Below are positions 1-8,544 of a stretch of DNA of 64,000 nt, in pieces. How positions within the stretch are numbered: position 1 is the stretch's first letter; each line of letters starts with the position of its first letter. A program made the translations under genes and the position numbers. The notes beneath the pieces were generated by a model that had not been told where the DNA came from, ran no database searches, and was given only the letters and a program-made list of their open reading frames with translations. Source of the stretch: Microbacterium cremeum (GTDB lineage Bacteria > Actinomycetota > Actinomycetes > Actinomycetales > Microbacteriaceae); the NCBI RefSeq assembly GCF_015277855.1, contig NZ_CP063812.1:3918952-3982951 (forward strand), given 5' to 3'.

Positions 1-205
1 GCCGTAGAGATACGTGTCTTCACAGCATCCACCCCCGTCCGCGCCCGAACCGTGGAGCGGTTCGCTGCGGCCTTTCGGGGGACCCCCTGAGTCTTTCCCG
101 ACGGGCCGACGCTTCGGCGCTTGAATCCACCGTGGCCACTCCCCCCAGGAGGGGTCATCACCTAGATGGAATGAAATGCCTGGTCGGGGCGGTGCGAGCT
201 CGCCC
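1..205. other. Non-coding left edge
   Basis: I see no gene here. The stretch follows the 3' end of the minus-strand cation transporter gene. A C-run followed by a G-run at 141-154 (CCCCCCAGGAGGGG) could fold as a small hairpin, but no T-run follows, so it is not a convincing terminator. What lies beyond the left edge is unknown. Confidence 0.4.
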
Positions 206-901
206 TCAGTGCTCGCCCTCGTCGTCCTCGTCGTCCTCGTCGCCCTCGTCGTCGAGGAGCATTCCGACCGAGGTGGCGCACGCGTCGCCGCGCCAAGCCT
301 CGACGCCCTCCCGCACCGCGAATCCCGCGATGACGAGCCCGGCGATCGCGTCGACCCACCACCATCCGAATGCGCTGTTGAGGACGAGTCCCACGAGCAC
401 GGCGACAGAGAGGTAGGCGCAGAGAAGAGTCTGCTTCGAGTCGGCGACCGCCGTCGCCGATCCGAGTTCTCGCCCGGCACGCCGTTCGGCGAGGGAGAGG
501 AACGGCATGACGACGACGCTGAGCGCCGTGATGCCGATCCCGAGAGGCGAGTGCTCGACGTCGACGCGCGCGATCAGCGCGATCAGTGAACTCGCCGTGA
601 CGTATGCCGCGAGCGCGAAGAAGGCGGCGGCGATGACCCGCAGCGTGCCCTTCTCCCAGCGTTCCGGTCGACGACGCGTGAACTGCCAGGCGACGGCGGC
701 CGCCGAGAGCACCTCGATGGTCGAGTCCAGTCCGAAGGCGATGAGGGCGACGGAGGATGCCGCGGTCCCGGCCGCGATCGCCACGATGGCTTCGACGAGG
801 TTGTAGCCGATCGTCGCCGCGACGATCCAGCGGATCCGCCGCTGGAGGACGCTGCGGCGCTCGGCGCTGAGTGCCATCGGGGTGGCGGGCCCGCCGGTCA
901 C
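206..901 (-). CDS. Cation diffusion facilitator (CDF) family metal efflux protein
   Basis: A membrane protein of about 231 residues with the CDF layout: hydrophobic helices, an early conserved segment AFGLDSTIEVLSA (metal-binding Asp in TM2) and a later GWWWVDAIAGLVIAGFAV segment (second Asp). The C-terminus ends in an acidic DDEGDEDDEDDEGEH tail that could bind metal; the usual large cytosolic CDF domain is missing, so it is a short CDF. It probably exports a divalent metal by proton antiport. The GTG start at 901 overlaps the upstream ArsR-family stop by four bases (GTGA); an ATG at 877 is the alternative. Coupling to a CmtR-type sensor suggests Cd, Pb or Zn as substrate, which is inference. 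Confidence 0.82.
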   Translation of the reverse strand: MTGGPATPMALSAERRSVLQRRIRWIVAATIGYNLVEAIVAIAAGTAASSVALIAFGLDSTIEVLSAAAVAWQFTRRRPERWEKGTLRVIAAAFFALAAYVTASSLIALIARVDVEHSPLGIGITALSVVVMPFLSLAERRAGRELGSATAVADSKQTLLCAYLSVAVLVGLVLNSAFGWWWVDAIAGLVIAGFAVREGVEAWRGDACATSVGMLLDDEGDEDDEDDEGEH

Positions 902-1233
902 GCGTGGCACTCGCAGTCGACGTCGAGGCACGGCGCACCCTCGTCCACGGCGACGACGGCCTCGAGCAGCTGTCGCATGCCGACTGCGAGGTGCGGATCG
1001 GCGGTCTCGTACTGCGTGCGCCGCCCTTCGGGCGTGGCGACGATGAGCCCGCAGCCGCGAAGACAGGCGAGGTGGTTTGAGACGTTCGTGCGCGTGAGGC
1101 CGAGTTCGCGGGCGAGCTCGGCCGGGTAGCCGGGCCCCTCGAGCAGCGTCAGCAGGATGCGGGAGCGCGTCGGGTCGGCCATCGCACGGCCGAGTCGGTT
1201 CATCACGTCGAGGCGCGAAGCAATGGTCAGCAC
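898..1233 (-). CDS. cmtR: ArsR/SmtB-family metal sensor, CmtR type
   Basis: A winged-helix repressor of 111 residues. The core NHLACLRGCGLIVATPEGRR closely matches Mycobacterium tuberculosis CmtR, where the two cysteines in this helix and a C-terminal cysteine bind Cd(II)/Pb(II); here the C-terminus adds CLDVDCECHA with three cysteines. It should repress its own operon and release DNA on metal binding. The GTG start at 1233 lies six bases after a good -10 box, so the transcript is probably leaderless. The CDF exporter follows with a 4-bp overlap, making a sensor-exporter operon. Confidence 0.88.
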   Translation of the reverse strand: MLTIASRLDVMNRLGRAMADPTRSRILLTLLEGPGYPAELARELGLTRTNVSNHLACLRGCGLIVATPEGRRTQYETADPHLAVGMRQLLEAVVAVDEGAPCLDVDCECHA

Positions 1234-1250
1234 TCGCTGACTATACAGTC
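1227..1250 (-). promoter_or_regulatory. cmtR promoter and overlapping dyads
   Basis: On the minus strand TATAGT (1245-1240) is a good -10 box and the GTG start of cmtR follows at 1233, the expected transcription start of a leaderless mRNA. Two dyads overlap it: TCAGC/GCTGA at 1227-1240 and GACT/AGTC at 1239-1250. Binding there would block RNA polymerase, so this is the likely CmtR operator. No good -35 is visible. Confidence 0.5.
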
Positions 1251-1301
1251 TTGGCTGACCCGTCTGCCAGCCGGCGCGTACGGTGTGCAGTGCGGGCGTC
1301 G

Positions 1302-1976
1302 CTATGCGGAGGTTCGCAAGGGCTCGAGAGCGGCGAGGACGAGATCGAGGCCGAAGATGAACTCATCCGCCGGGTCGTAGCCGGCGGCGAGGAGCGCTGC
1401 GGCGGACTCGTTGAGGTAGGGGAATTCGTCAGCAGGAAGCTGGGGCAGGTAGACGCCCTCGGTCAGGTCCGCGAGTTCGTCGGCGGTGTCGAACGGCAGG
1501 CTGGCTTCTTGCAGGACGAAACCGTAGACATAGCTGTCGAGCAGCCAGTTGGCGTGCGTCGCCATCACGACCGAGAAGCCGGCCTTTCGCAGGCACGCGG
1601 TGACAGCTTCGCGGTGGCGGAGGTTCGCAGGCCCCGGCGACGTGCGCGACTCCATCAGGCCGATGGCCCACGGGTGGGCCACGAGAACCTGCCGGGCGGA
1701 TACCGCCCGGCGTCGCATCGCCGACTGCCAGTCGGTCGCTTCGGAAGGCAGCTCGATCTCTTCGAACACCCGGTCGATCATGGCGTCGAGCAGCTCGTCC
1801 TTGTTCGCCACGTAGTGGTAAAGCGACATGGCGCCCGCATCGAGCACGCCGGCCAGCCGGCGCATGCTCAGCCCGTCGACTCCCTCGCTGTCGGCGAGCC
1901 GGAGCGCCTCGACCACCACCCGCTGCTTGCTCAGCCCGGCGTCTGACGCGCCCCGGCGTTGTTCCCTCGCAGACAC
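1302..1976 (-). CDS. TetR-family repressor (TetR class C-terminal domain)
   Basis: A repressor of about 224 residues. The N-terminal helix-turn-helix is typical: RVVVEALRLADSEGVDGLSM, then SLYHYVANKDELLDAMIDRV. The C-terminal domain resembles the TetR_C class (APWAIGLMESR-like region, LLDSYVYGFVLQE). I chose the GTG at 1976 because GAGGAGG sits just upstream; longer frames reach into non-coding DNA. The gene is divergent from the DUF6326 gene, and the dyad between them is its likely operator. The effector is not predictable. Confidence 0.85.
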   Translation of the reverse strand: MSAREQRRGASDAGLSKQRVVVEALRLADSEGVDGLSMRRLAGVLDAGAMSLYHYVANKDELLDAMIDRVFEEIELPSEATDWQSAMRRRAVSARQVLVAHPWAIGLMESRTSPGPANLRHREAVTACLRKAGFSVVMATHANWLLDSYVYGFVLQEASLPFDTADELADLTEGVYLPQLPADEFPYLNESAAALLAAGYDPADEFIFGLDLVLAALEPLRTSA

Positions 1977-2001
1977 AGGCCTCCTCGCTCGCTCGAACGG
2001 C

Positions 2002-2051
2002 TTGACAATCGTACAGCGTACGGCCATAGTACAGCGTACGACGTACGGTGT
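2002..2051 (+). promoter_or_regulatory. Promoter with TetR-type operator
   Basis: TTGACA (2002-2007) and CATAGT (2025-2030) are separated by 17 bases and form a near-consensus promoter for the plus-strand DUF6326 gene. A near-perfect dyad covers 2031-2051: arms ACAGCGTACG and CGTACGGTGT around A2041, with one mismatch. The left half-site ACAGCGTACG is also present at 2013-2022, between -35 and -10. A repressor here would block transcription; the divergent TetR at 1302-1976 is the obvious candidate. Confidence 0.75.
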
Positions 2052-2080
2052 ACGAAGAACTCGAGAAGGAAGAAGAACCG

Positions 2081-2572
2081 ATGACCCTCCGAACGAAGAC
2101 CTCGCACCCGCTCGAGAACCCGCCGGTCTCCGTGCAGGCCAAGCTCGCCGCCGCATGGACGAGCTTCATGTTCCTCTACGTCTACGTCGACGTCGTCAAC
2201 TTCTACAAGCCCGGCGTCGTCGACGACATCCTGAAGGGCCGCGTGTGGGAGTTCGACGTCAGCTCGACGTTGCTGACGATCTTCCTCGTCTCCGTGACGA
2301 TCCCCGCCGTGATGGTGATGCTGTCCATGACGCTGCCCGCCCGGGTGAACCGCGTCACGAACCTCGTCGTCGCCTCACTCCTCATCCCCTACTCGGTGTT
2401 CAACGCGGCAGGGGAGACCTGGGAGTGGGCGTTCTTCTACGGCCTCTCCATCGGAGTCGAGCTGCTGCTCCTGGCCTTCATCCTGCGCACCGCGTGGACC
2501 TGGCCTCGAACCGCCGCCGTCCCCGCCATGGTGCCTGCGACGACTGACCTGCGCCACGACCTTCGACAGTAG
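2081..2572 (+). CDS. DUF6326 family small membrane protein
   Basis: A protein of 163 residues with four predicted membrane helices (around WTSFMFLYVYVDVVNFY, LLTIFLVSVTIPAVMVML, VVASLLIPYSVFN and FFYGLSIGVELLLLAFIL). It matches DUF6326 family proteins of actinobacteria, for which I know no function. The ATG at 2081 was chosen because AAGGAAG precedes it at the right distance; the frame is open upstream to 2048, but that region overlaps the operator. Its tight TetR-type control suggests an induced role, possibly in stress or small-molecule response (inference). Confidence 0.8.
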   Translation: MTLRTKTSHPLENPPVSVQAKLAAAWTSFMFLYVYVDVVNFYKPGVVDDILKGRVWEFDVSSTLLTIFLVSVTIPAVMVMLSMTLPARVNRVTNLVVASLLIPYSVFNAAGETWEWAFFYGLSIGVELLLLAFILRTAWTWPRTAAVPAMVPATTDLRHDLRQ

Positions 2573-2621
2573 GTCGCGGAGCAGGCCTCAGCGCGGGAGT
2601 GCTCGCGGCGAGATGCGGAGC

Positions 2622-3860
2622 CTATGCCGTCCAGGACGATCGGCCGAAGCGCTCCCAGCGCTCGACGACGCGCGGGGACGCGGCATCCGTTCCTGGTTCG
2701 TACACCGCGCGGCCCTCGATGAACACGCGCTCGACGTGCGAATCGACCGCGAGCGGGTCTCCCGACCACACCACGATGTCGCCGTCTCGGCCGACGTCGA
2801 GGGCGCCGACGCGCTCGTCGAGTCGCAGGATCTCGGCCGGGTTCGTCGTCAGCGCCTGCAGCGCCGTCGCCGACGGCAGACCTTCGCGCACCGCGAGGAT
2901 GGCCTGCAGCCGGATGTGGTCGATGGGCACGACGGGGTGGTCGGTCGTGATCGCGACCTTCACGCCTGCCTCGGCGATCAGCGCGAGGTTTCCGATCGCC
3001 CGGTCGCGCAGCTCGACCTTCGACCGCGAGGTCAGCATCGGGCCGAAGATCACCGGGATCTGCTTCTCCGCCAGCACGTCTGCGATCTTGTGCGCCTCGG
3101 TCCCGTGGTTCACGACCAGCGTGTAGCCGAACTCCTCGGCGATGCGGATCGCCGTCGCGATGTCGTCGTGCCGGTGGCAGTGCTGATCCCACACCAGCTC
3201 GCCGGCCAGCACCGCGGCCAGGGTCTCTTTTCCGAGGTCGCGCTCGAACGGCTCGCCCTTCTCGGTGGCCGCGTCCCGCTTCTCGGCATAGGTGCGGGCC
3301 GCGACGAACGCTTCGCGGAGGACGGATGCCACGCCCAGGCGTGTCGACGGAGTCTGCTTCTTGTCGCCGTACACGCGCTTCGGATTCTCGCCGAGCGCGG
3401 ACTTGACCGACACGTCGGCGGCGAGGATCTGCTCGTCGACGGTGCGTCCGCCCCACGTCTTGATCGCGACGGTACGTCCGCCGATGGGGTTGCCCGATCC
3501 GGGCTTGACGACGGCCGTGGTCACTCCGCCGCGCAGGGCGTCGCGGAACCCGACCTCCTCGATGTCGATCCCGTCGAGGGCGCGGAAGCGCGCGCCGTTC
3601 GGGTCGGTCATCTCGTTGGTGTCTTCACCCGACCAGCCCTCGCCGTCTTCGTGCACGCCGAGGTGCCCGTGCGACTCGACGAATCCGGGAACCACCCAGC
3701 GACCTGAGGCGTCGACGATGTGCGCTCCGTCGGGCACCGGGGTCTCGGGCCCGCCGATCGCGGTGATGACGCCGTCCGTGACGACCACGGTGCCGCCGGG
3801 GATCGGGTCGGAGCTGACGGGAACGAGGTGACCGCCGGTCACGGCGAGGATGCGAGCCAT
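2622..3860 (-). CDS. Amidohydrolase-superfamily enzyme (imidazolonepropionase-like)
   Basis: A protein of 412 residues with the composite-domain amidohydrolase fold: N-terminal beta segment (ILAVTGGHLVPVS...GTVVVTDGVITAIGG), then VVPGFVESHGHLG, in which the usual DxHxH metal motif is replaced by SHGH but keeps the two histidines. Further metal ligands are likely in DQHCHRHDD and VVNHGTEAH, and the late Asp in AITTDHPVVP. It is probably a cytosolic metal-dependent hydrolase of a C-N bond, substrate unknown. It stands alone between convergent and co-directional neighbours. Confidence 0.78.
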   Translation of the reverse strand: MARILAVTGGHLVPVSSDPIPGGTVVVTDGVITAIGGPETPVPDGAHIVDASGRWVVPGFVESHGHLGVHEDGEGWSGEDTNEMTDPNGARFRALDGIDIEEVGFRDALRGGVTTAVVKPGSGNPIGGRTVAIKTWGGRTVDEQILAADVSVKSALGENPKRVYGDKKQTPSTRLGVASVLREAFVAARTYAEKRDAATEKGEPFERDLGKETLAAVLAGELVWDQHCHRHDDIATAIRIAEEFGYTLVVNHGTEAHKIADVLAEKQIPVIFGPMLTSRSKVELRDRAIGNLALIAEAGVKVAITTDHPVVPIDHIRLQAILAVREGLPSATALQALTTNPAEILRLDERVGALDVGRDGDIVVWSGDPLAVDSHVERVFIEGRAVYEPGTDAASPRVVERWERFGRSSWTA

Positions 3861-3869
3861 TCCTCCAAC

Positions 3870-5387
3870 CTACGATGCGCGACCCGGGGGAGTCGTCGAG
3901 CCGAGCGGGCGGCACCGCGCCTCCTGCGCCGATCGATCTTCCGTGGACGGCCCCCACCGGGCATGCGGTGGGGAGAGAATGAGCTGTCGATCCGCCGCCA
4001 GCGCGAGCAGGTCGTCGTCGTGGCTGATGAGAATCACCACGGCACCGTCAGCGGCGACCTGCCGGATCTGCTCAGAGATGGAGGCGAGGTGACGGCGGTC
4101 GACGCCCGAACTGGGCTCGTCGAAGATCACGATCCTCCGCCCCGCGACGCGCGCGGCCGCCAACACCAGGCGTTGCTGCTGACCGCCCGACAGCGAGAGC
4201 GGGTGACGGTCGGCCAGATGGTCGAGATCCAGGGCCTTCAGCATGTCGCGCACGCCGGTAGCGGACCCAGCATCCGCACGTGCCAACTCGATCTCGGCAC
4301 GCACGCTATCGGTGAACAGCTGTCGCTGCGCGTCCTGCATGACGACCGCCGTGGCCCGCTGACGCGCGCCACGGTTGAGGACTCTCCCGTCGAGGCGCAC
4401 GGTGCCGCTGCTGCGCTGCAGCCCGGACACGACGCGGCCGAGCGTCGACTTCCCGGCTCCGTTCACGCCGGTGATGGCGTTGACGGATCCGGCGTTGAAC
4501 ATGAGGCGGTCGATCTCGAGCACGAGCCGGCCGCCGAGCCGGCAGCGGATTCCGTCGAGCTCGAGCGTCCCGGGTGAGATGCTGCCCGCCGGCGCAGGTG
4601 AGGCGATGCTCGCCCCGGCGGCCGGCAGCAACGGGAGCTCCGGCGTCGCGACCTCACCGCGTAGGCCCTCGGCCTTGAGGGTCTCGTCGGACACACCCCG
4701 AAACTGCTCCGCCGTCCACTCCCGGTCGATGCGCCCGTCACGCATGACGATGACACGGTCCACCAAATGCTCCAGGTACCGCAGGCGATGCTCGGCGACG
4801 ACGATCGTCACCCCGTCGGCTTTGAGCGCCCCGAGGGTGTCGGCGAGTCGGTGCACGGCGTCGGCCGAGAGATTGGAGCTGGGCTCATCGAGCAGGAGCA
4901 CCTTGGGCTCATGCGCCGTCGCCGCGGCGATGGCGACCTGCTGCTGCTGACCGCCTGAAAGCTGCTGCAGGCGCTGCCCCAGCGGCACCGCGCCGGCAAG
5001 GCGCTGCATCAGCGCGTCGACCCGCTCGCGCATTCGGGCGACGGGAAAGCCGAGGTTCTCCATCGCGAAGGCGAGCTCCTCGCGCGCGCTGTCGGTGAAG
5101 AACTGGCGGCGCGGATGCTGAAGCACGGTGCCCGAGAGCGCTCCGATCTCGTCCAGCTCGGCGCCGGTGGTCGCAATCCCGCCGACGAACGCCGTGCCGG
5201 TGAGCACCCCTGCGTCGTGAAAGTGAGGAATGAGCCCGTTCATGACACGGAGCGCGGTCGACTTTCCGGACCCGCTCGCGCCGCACAGAACGACGAACTC
5301 GCCGGGCCGAACGTGCAGATCGAGATCGCTGAGGCTCGGTGTCTCGGCGTGCGGATACGACCACGTGAGTTGTTCGAGTCGGATCAT
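3870..5387 (-). CDS. ECF transporter fused ATPase (EcfA1-EcfA2 type)
   Basis: A protein of 505 residues with two complete ABC ATPase domains in one chain. Domain 1 (about residues 1-230) has Walker A CGASGSGKST, signature LSGGQQQQ and Walker B VLLLDEPSS; domain 2 has GVNGAGKST, LSGGQQQR and IVIFDEPSS. It should power the adjacent EcfT and S-component genes at the membrane. The ATG at 5387 overlaps the EcfT stop (ATGA), so the genes are translationally coupled. It is the last gene of a five-gene operon that begins at 10301. Confidence 0.9.
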   Translation of the reverse strand: MIRLEQLTWSYPHAETPSLSDLDLHVRPGEFVVLCGASGSGKSTALRVMNGLIPHFHDAGVLTGTAFVGGIATTGAELDEIGALSGTVLQHPRRQFFTDSAREELAFAMENLGFPVARMRERVDALMQRLAGAVPLGQRLQQLSGGQQQQVAIAAATAHEPKVLLLDEPSSNLSADAVHRLADTLGALKADGVTIVVAEHRLRYLEHLVDRVIVMRDGRIDREWTAEQFRGVSDETLKAEGLRGEVATPELPLLPAAGASIASPAPAGSISPGTLELDGIRCRLGGRLVLEIDRLMFNAGSVNAITGVNGAGKSTLGRVVSGLQRSSGTVRLDGRVLNRGARQRATAVVMQDAQRQLFTDSVRAEIELARADAGSATGVRDMLKALDLDHLADRHPLSLSGGQQQRLVLAAARVAGRRIVIFDEPSSGVDRRHLASISEQIRQVAADGAVVILISHDDDLLALAADRQLILSPPHARWGPSTEDRSAQEARCRPLGSTTPPGRAS

Positions 5388-6088
5388 GCGAGTGGCGAGG
5401 GCAGGGTCAGGCTCGCGGTCGCGAGCACGGCGGCGGTGAGCGTCAGGGTGAGATCGGCGATGCCGAATCGGGGTGGGTCGAGCGTCGTGGGCGTGCGGCG
5501 GGCGCCGAGTCCGCGCAGGATCGCCGAAGCCGACAGATCGTCGCTGGCGCGCAGGCTCGCGGCGATCATCGGGACGGTGAAGCGTTCGAGGCTCAGGATC
5601 GGATGCCGCACGAGTCCTCCAGCGCCCACGAGTCCCCGAAGGCGCATGGCATCCAGCACGGCGGCCGCCTCGCCGGCGACCACGGGGAAGAAGCGCATCA
5701 TGACGGCGAGCGTCACCGCGATGGCACGGGGCATCCGCCATGCCCGCAGGGCTGCACTGAGCTTCGTGGGCGACGTCGTCGCAATGAGGTGCATCCCGAC
5801 GCCGATCGCTGCGACGAACCTGATCAGGTATGTGCACGCCAGCGAGAGGACCGCGGTGAACGGGTTCACCCACAGCAGCGGCAGGATCCAGCCGAGCAGC
5901 CACATGACGGCCGCCGTCGCGATGAGTCCTCCCACTCGTCCCCACGCCCCCTCCCAAGCAGCGAGGCCGGCCGCCAGGGCGAGGGCGGCCGGGACGAACA
6001 GCAGCCCGCCGGGGCTCATCACGAGCGCGCTCACCACGATGACGAGCACGATCTTGGTGCGAGGGTCCAAGCCGGGTCGGCCGGTCAC
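5384..6088 (-). CDS. ECF transporter transmembrane subunit (EcfT)
   Basis: A membrane protein of 234 residues. It starts GLDPRTKIVLVIVVSALVM, the usual EcfT opening, has five to six hydrophobic helices, and carries EcfT coupling motifs with Ala-Arg-Gly type residues (DAMRLRGLVG and SASAILRGLGARR). It links the S-component to the fused ATPase. The start is GTG at 6088; it overlaps the ATPase gene by four bases and follows the S-component gene after 19 bases. Confidence 0.88.
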   Translation of the reverse strand: MTGRPGLDPRTKIVLVIVVSALVMSPGGLLFVPAALALAAGLAAWEGAWGRVGGLIATAAVMWLLGWILPLLWVNPFTAVLSLACTYLIRFVAAIGVGMHLIATTSPTKLSAALRAWRMPRAIAVTLAVMMRFFPVVAGEAAAVLDAMRLRGLVGAGGLVRHPILSLERFTVPMIAASLRASDDLSASAILRGLGARRTPTTLDPPRFGIADLTLTLTAAVLATASLTLPSPLA

Positions 6089-6107
6089 AGCGATCGAGAC
6101 CGGAACG

Positions 6108-6767
6108 TCACGCGAGACCGGCTTTGCGGAAGTGCTTGCGCAACAGCGCCGTGCCCAGGACTGCGCCCAGGAATCCGCAGACCAGCGTCGCCACCCAGAG
6201 CCCCAGGATTGCCGGGACGGTCACGACCTCATTGAATGCGGCGACGTACTCCGCGCCCATCTGCTCCATGCCTTGTGTGCGCAGGTATGCCTCGCGATCG
6301 AGGAACAGGGGGATCCAGGGCCCGATGAACCAGCCGGAGAATGCCGTGTACGCCCAAATCGCGGCCCACTTCGAACGGTACTGGCCGGCCCAAAGGATGA
6401 GCTCCCCGACCAACGATAGGGCGATCGTCACCAGAGTGCTCTGCCAGGGGTGACCCATCATGAGGTACAGCAGGCCCACGACGACGCCGAACAGCGTGAC
6501 CATCCCCGCGTGTCGCACGCGAGTGAGGAACAGCATGTACGGGATGCCGGCCGCGATCGCACTCAGCGGAAGGGTGAGCAGCATCATGAGAGGGCCGATG
6601 ATCCCGAGCATGGCGATCGCGAAGACGATCACGAAGTAGATGACGGCGAAGATCGCCACGTTGAGCAGATCCCGCGCGCTGAATGCGACGCTCGATCGCG
6701 GACGTGGTGCAGAGGCCTGCATCACCGGGGTTTCGGTGGCGTGCGTCGAAGCGTCTTGCTCGGTCAT
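6108..6767 (-). CDS. ECF transporter substrate-binding membrane subunit, MptD family
   Basis: A protein of 219 residues with about five to six membrane helices; the first follows FSARDLLNVAIFAVIYFVIV, typical of MptD-family putative ECF S-components. It should define the substrate for the EcfT/EcfA module. The ATG at 6767 is used because the upstream extension is polar and lacks homology features. In other bacteria MptD-type subunits sit beside YbtPQ/IrtAB-like exporters-turned-importers, as here, which suggests a metal or metallophore substrate (inference). Confidence 0.82.
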   Translation of the reverse strand: MTEQDASTHATETPVMQASAPRPRSSVAFSARDLLNVAIFAVIYFVIVFAIAMLGIIGPLMMLLTLPLSAIAAGIPYMLFLTRVRHAGMVTLFGVVVGLLYLMMGHPWQSTLVTIALSLVGELILWAGQYRSKWAAIWAYTAFSGWFIGPWIPLFLDREAYLRTQGMEQMGAEYVAAFNEVVTVPAILGLWVATLVCGFLGAVLGTALLRKHFRKAGLA

Positions 6768-6801
6768 GCGGTCCTTCTTTCGGGTGGAGGTTGGAGGGCT
6801 G

Positions 6802-8544
6802 TCAGAGCCGTGAGTCGTTCGGGGCGAGCTGCCAGCCCGCTGCGTCGACACGCTCGCGCCAGTAGCGGGCGTAGGCGCCGTCGACGGCGAGGAGTTCGTC
6901 GTGAGTGCCGCATTCGCGGATCCCGCCCTCGCCGTCGAGCATGATGATCTGGTCGGCCGTCATGATCGTCTGCAGCCGGTGTGCGACGACGATCATGGTG
7001 CGGCCGACGCGTGCGTGGTCCATGGCCTCGCCGATGGCGATCTCGTTGCCGATGTCCAGGGCCGAAGTCGCTTCGTCGAGGACGAGGATGGGGGCGTCCT
7101 TCAGCAGTGCGCGCGCGATCGACACGCGTTGCCGCTCGCCTCCGGACAGGTTGGAGCCGCCCTCTCCCACGCGCGCATCCCAGCCGCCGGGTAGGCGATC
7201 GGCGATCTCATCGACACGTGCGCGCGTGGCGGCGGCGATGACGGCGTCGCGGGGCAGTTCCGGATTGCCGATCCAGATGTTGTTCAGGATGCTGTCGTCG
7301 AAGAGGTAGACCTCCTGGAAGACGGGGGCGACCGCCCCCTCGACGACAGCCGTGCCGAGCGCCGGGAGCGGGACACCGCCGATCGCGACCATGCCGTCCT
7401 CGGGATCGTAGAACCGCGCGACGAGCTTTGTGATGGTCGTCTTGCCCGAGCCCGACGGGCCGACTATCGCCGTCATCCTGCCGGGAGGTGCGGCGAAGCT
7501 GAGGCCGCGGAGGACAGAACGGCCCCCGTATCCGAAGGAGACGCCTCGGAACTCCACACTCCAGTCGTCCGGCGTCGCGGGATGGGACGGCTCGGGGAGC
7601 CCCTCCACCGCAGCCAGCACGTCGAGCTGGTCGAGCGTGGTGCGGGCGACCGCGAGTCCGCCGCCAAGGTCCCCGGCCTGAACGATGGGCTCGTTGAAAC
7701 GGACGCCGAGGACGAGAAGTGCGATCAGCGTCGCGGGATCGACTGATCCGCCGATGGCCAGGAACGCCCCGAGGATCAGGACCACCGTGAGCGAGAGCTG
7801 CACGAGACCCGAGAACGTCGCGATCCCCGCTCCGCCGGTGATCAGCATCCCTCGGTACACGCGATGCTGACGGTGGAGGGCATCGTCGACCAGACTTTCG
7901 GCGATGGAGTCGTCGCCGGCGGTGCGCAGGGCCGGCTGGATCCTCGCGAACTCGATGACGCGGCTCGAGGCCTCCGCGACGGCTTCGGCGTGCAGCGCGT
8001 CGCCTCGCCCGATCCTGTTGCGCAGCCCGCGGTAGCCCCACATGAGGATGGGCACCATCGCGGTCATCGCCAGGGCAAGGCGCCAATCGAAGAAGTACAT
8101 CCCTACGAGCACCGTCGCGGGCGTGACGAAGCCGGCGAGCACGGGGCGCAGGATCGCGTAGGGCGCCGTCGAGACGAACATGGCGCCCTGCGTGGCGATT
8201 CCGGTGGCCAGGCCTGACCGCTCCACGCCGAACCAGGCGACGGGGAGCTCCACCAGATTGTCGCCCAGACGGTCCAGGAGCGATTCCAGCACAGCGGTAC
8301 TCGCCCGCATCCCGATCTGGCTCGCGAACCACGCGACGGCCACGTAGAGCACCGCGACAACAGCCTCCACGGCGAGCCAGTTCGCGGCCACGCCGGCCTG
8401 GCCATCGAAGAGCGCGCGCAGCAGTGGGACGAGCAGCAGGAAGGCGACTCCCTGCAGCACGGCGGACGCGACGATGAAGGCCAGTTCGACGATGACGAGT
8501 CGCCGGGCTCGGGTCGAGCAGTAGTGCAGCAGCCTGCGGATCAT
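6802..8544 (-). CDS. ABC transporter ATP-binding/permease half (IrtB/YbtQ-like)
   Basis: A half-transporter of 580 residues: an N-terminal six-helix type IV exporter-fold membrane domain, then an ATPase with Walker A GPSGSGKTT, signature LSGGERQR, Walker B ILVLDEATSALD and the H-loop VAHRL. It probably pairs with the product of 8541-10301 as a heterodimer. The ATG at 8544 overlaps the partner's stop (ATGA). The family includes siderophore importers IrtAB and YbtPQ, which use an exporter fold for uptake; the ECF genes next door support uptake over export. Confidence 0.87.
   Translation of the reverse strand: MIRRLLHYCSTRARRLVIVELAFIVASAVLQGVAFLLLVPLLRALFDGQAGVAANWLAVEAVVAVLYVAVAWFASQIGMRASTAVLESLLDRLGDNLVELPVAWFGVERSGLATGIATQGAMFVSTAPYAILRPVLAGFVTPATVLVGMYFFDWRLALAMTAMVPILMWGYRGLRNRIGRGDALHAEAVAEASSRVIEFARIQPALRTAGDDSIAESLVDDALHRQHRVYRGMLITGGAGIATFSGLVQLSLTVVLILGAFLAIGGSVDPATLIALLVLGVRFNEPIVQAGDLGGGLAVARTTLDQLDVLAAVEGLPEPSHPATPDDWSVEFRGVSFGYGGRSVLRGLSFAAPPGRMTAIVGPSGSGKTTITKLVARFYDPEDGMVAIGGVPLPALGTAVVEGAVAPVFQEVYLFDDSILNNIWIGNPELPRDAVIAAATRARVDEIADRLPGGWDARVGEGGSNLSGGERQRVSIARALLKDAPILVLDEATSALDIGNEIAIGEAMDHARVGRTMIVVAHRLQTIMTADQIIMLDGEGGIRECGTHDELLAVDGAYARYWRERVDAAGWQLAPNDSRL

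Noticed and set aside
2595..3456. Large Arg-rich open frames opposite the amidohydrolase and many other genes
   Set aside because: Composition and lack of motifs show they are antisense or out-of-frame shadows, common in high-GC DNA.
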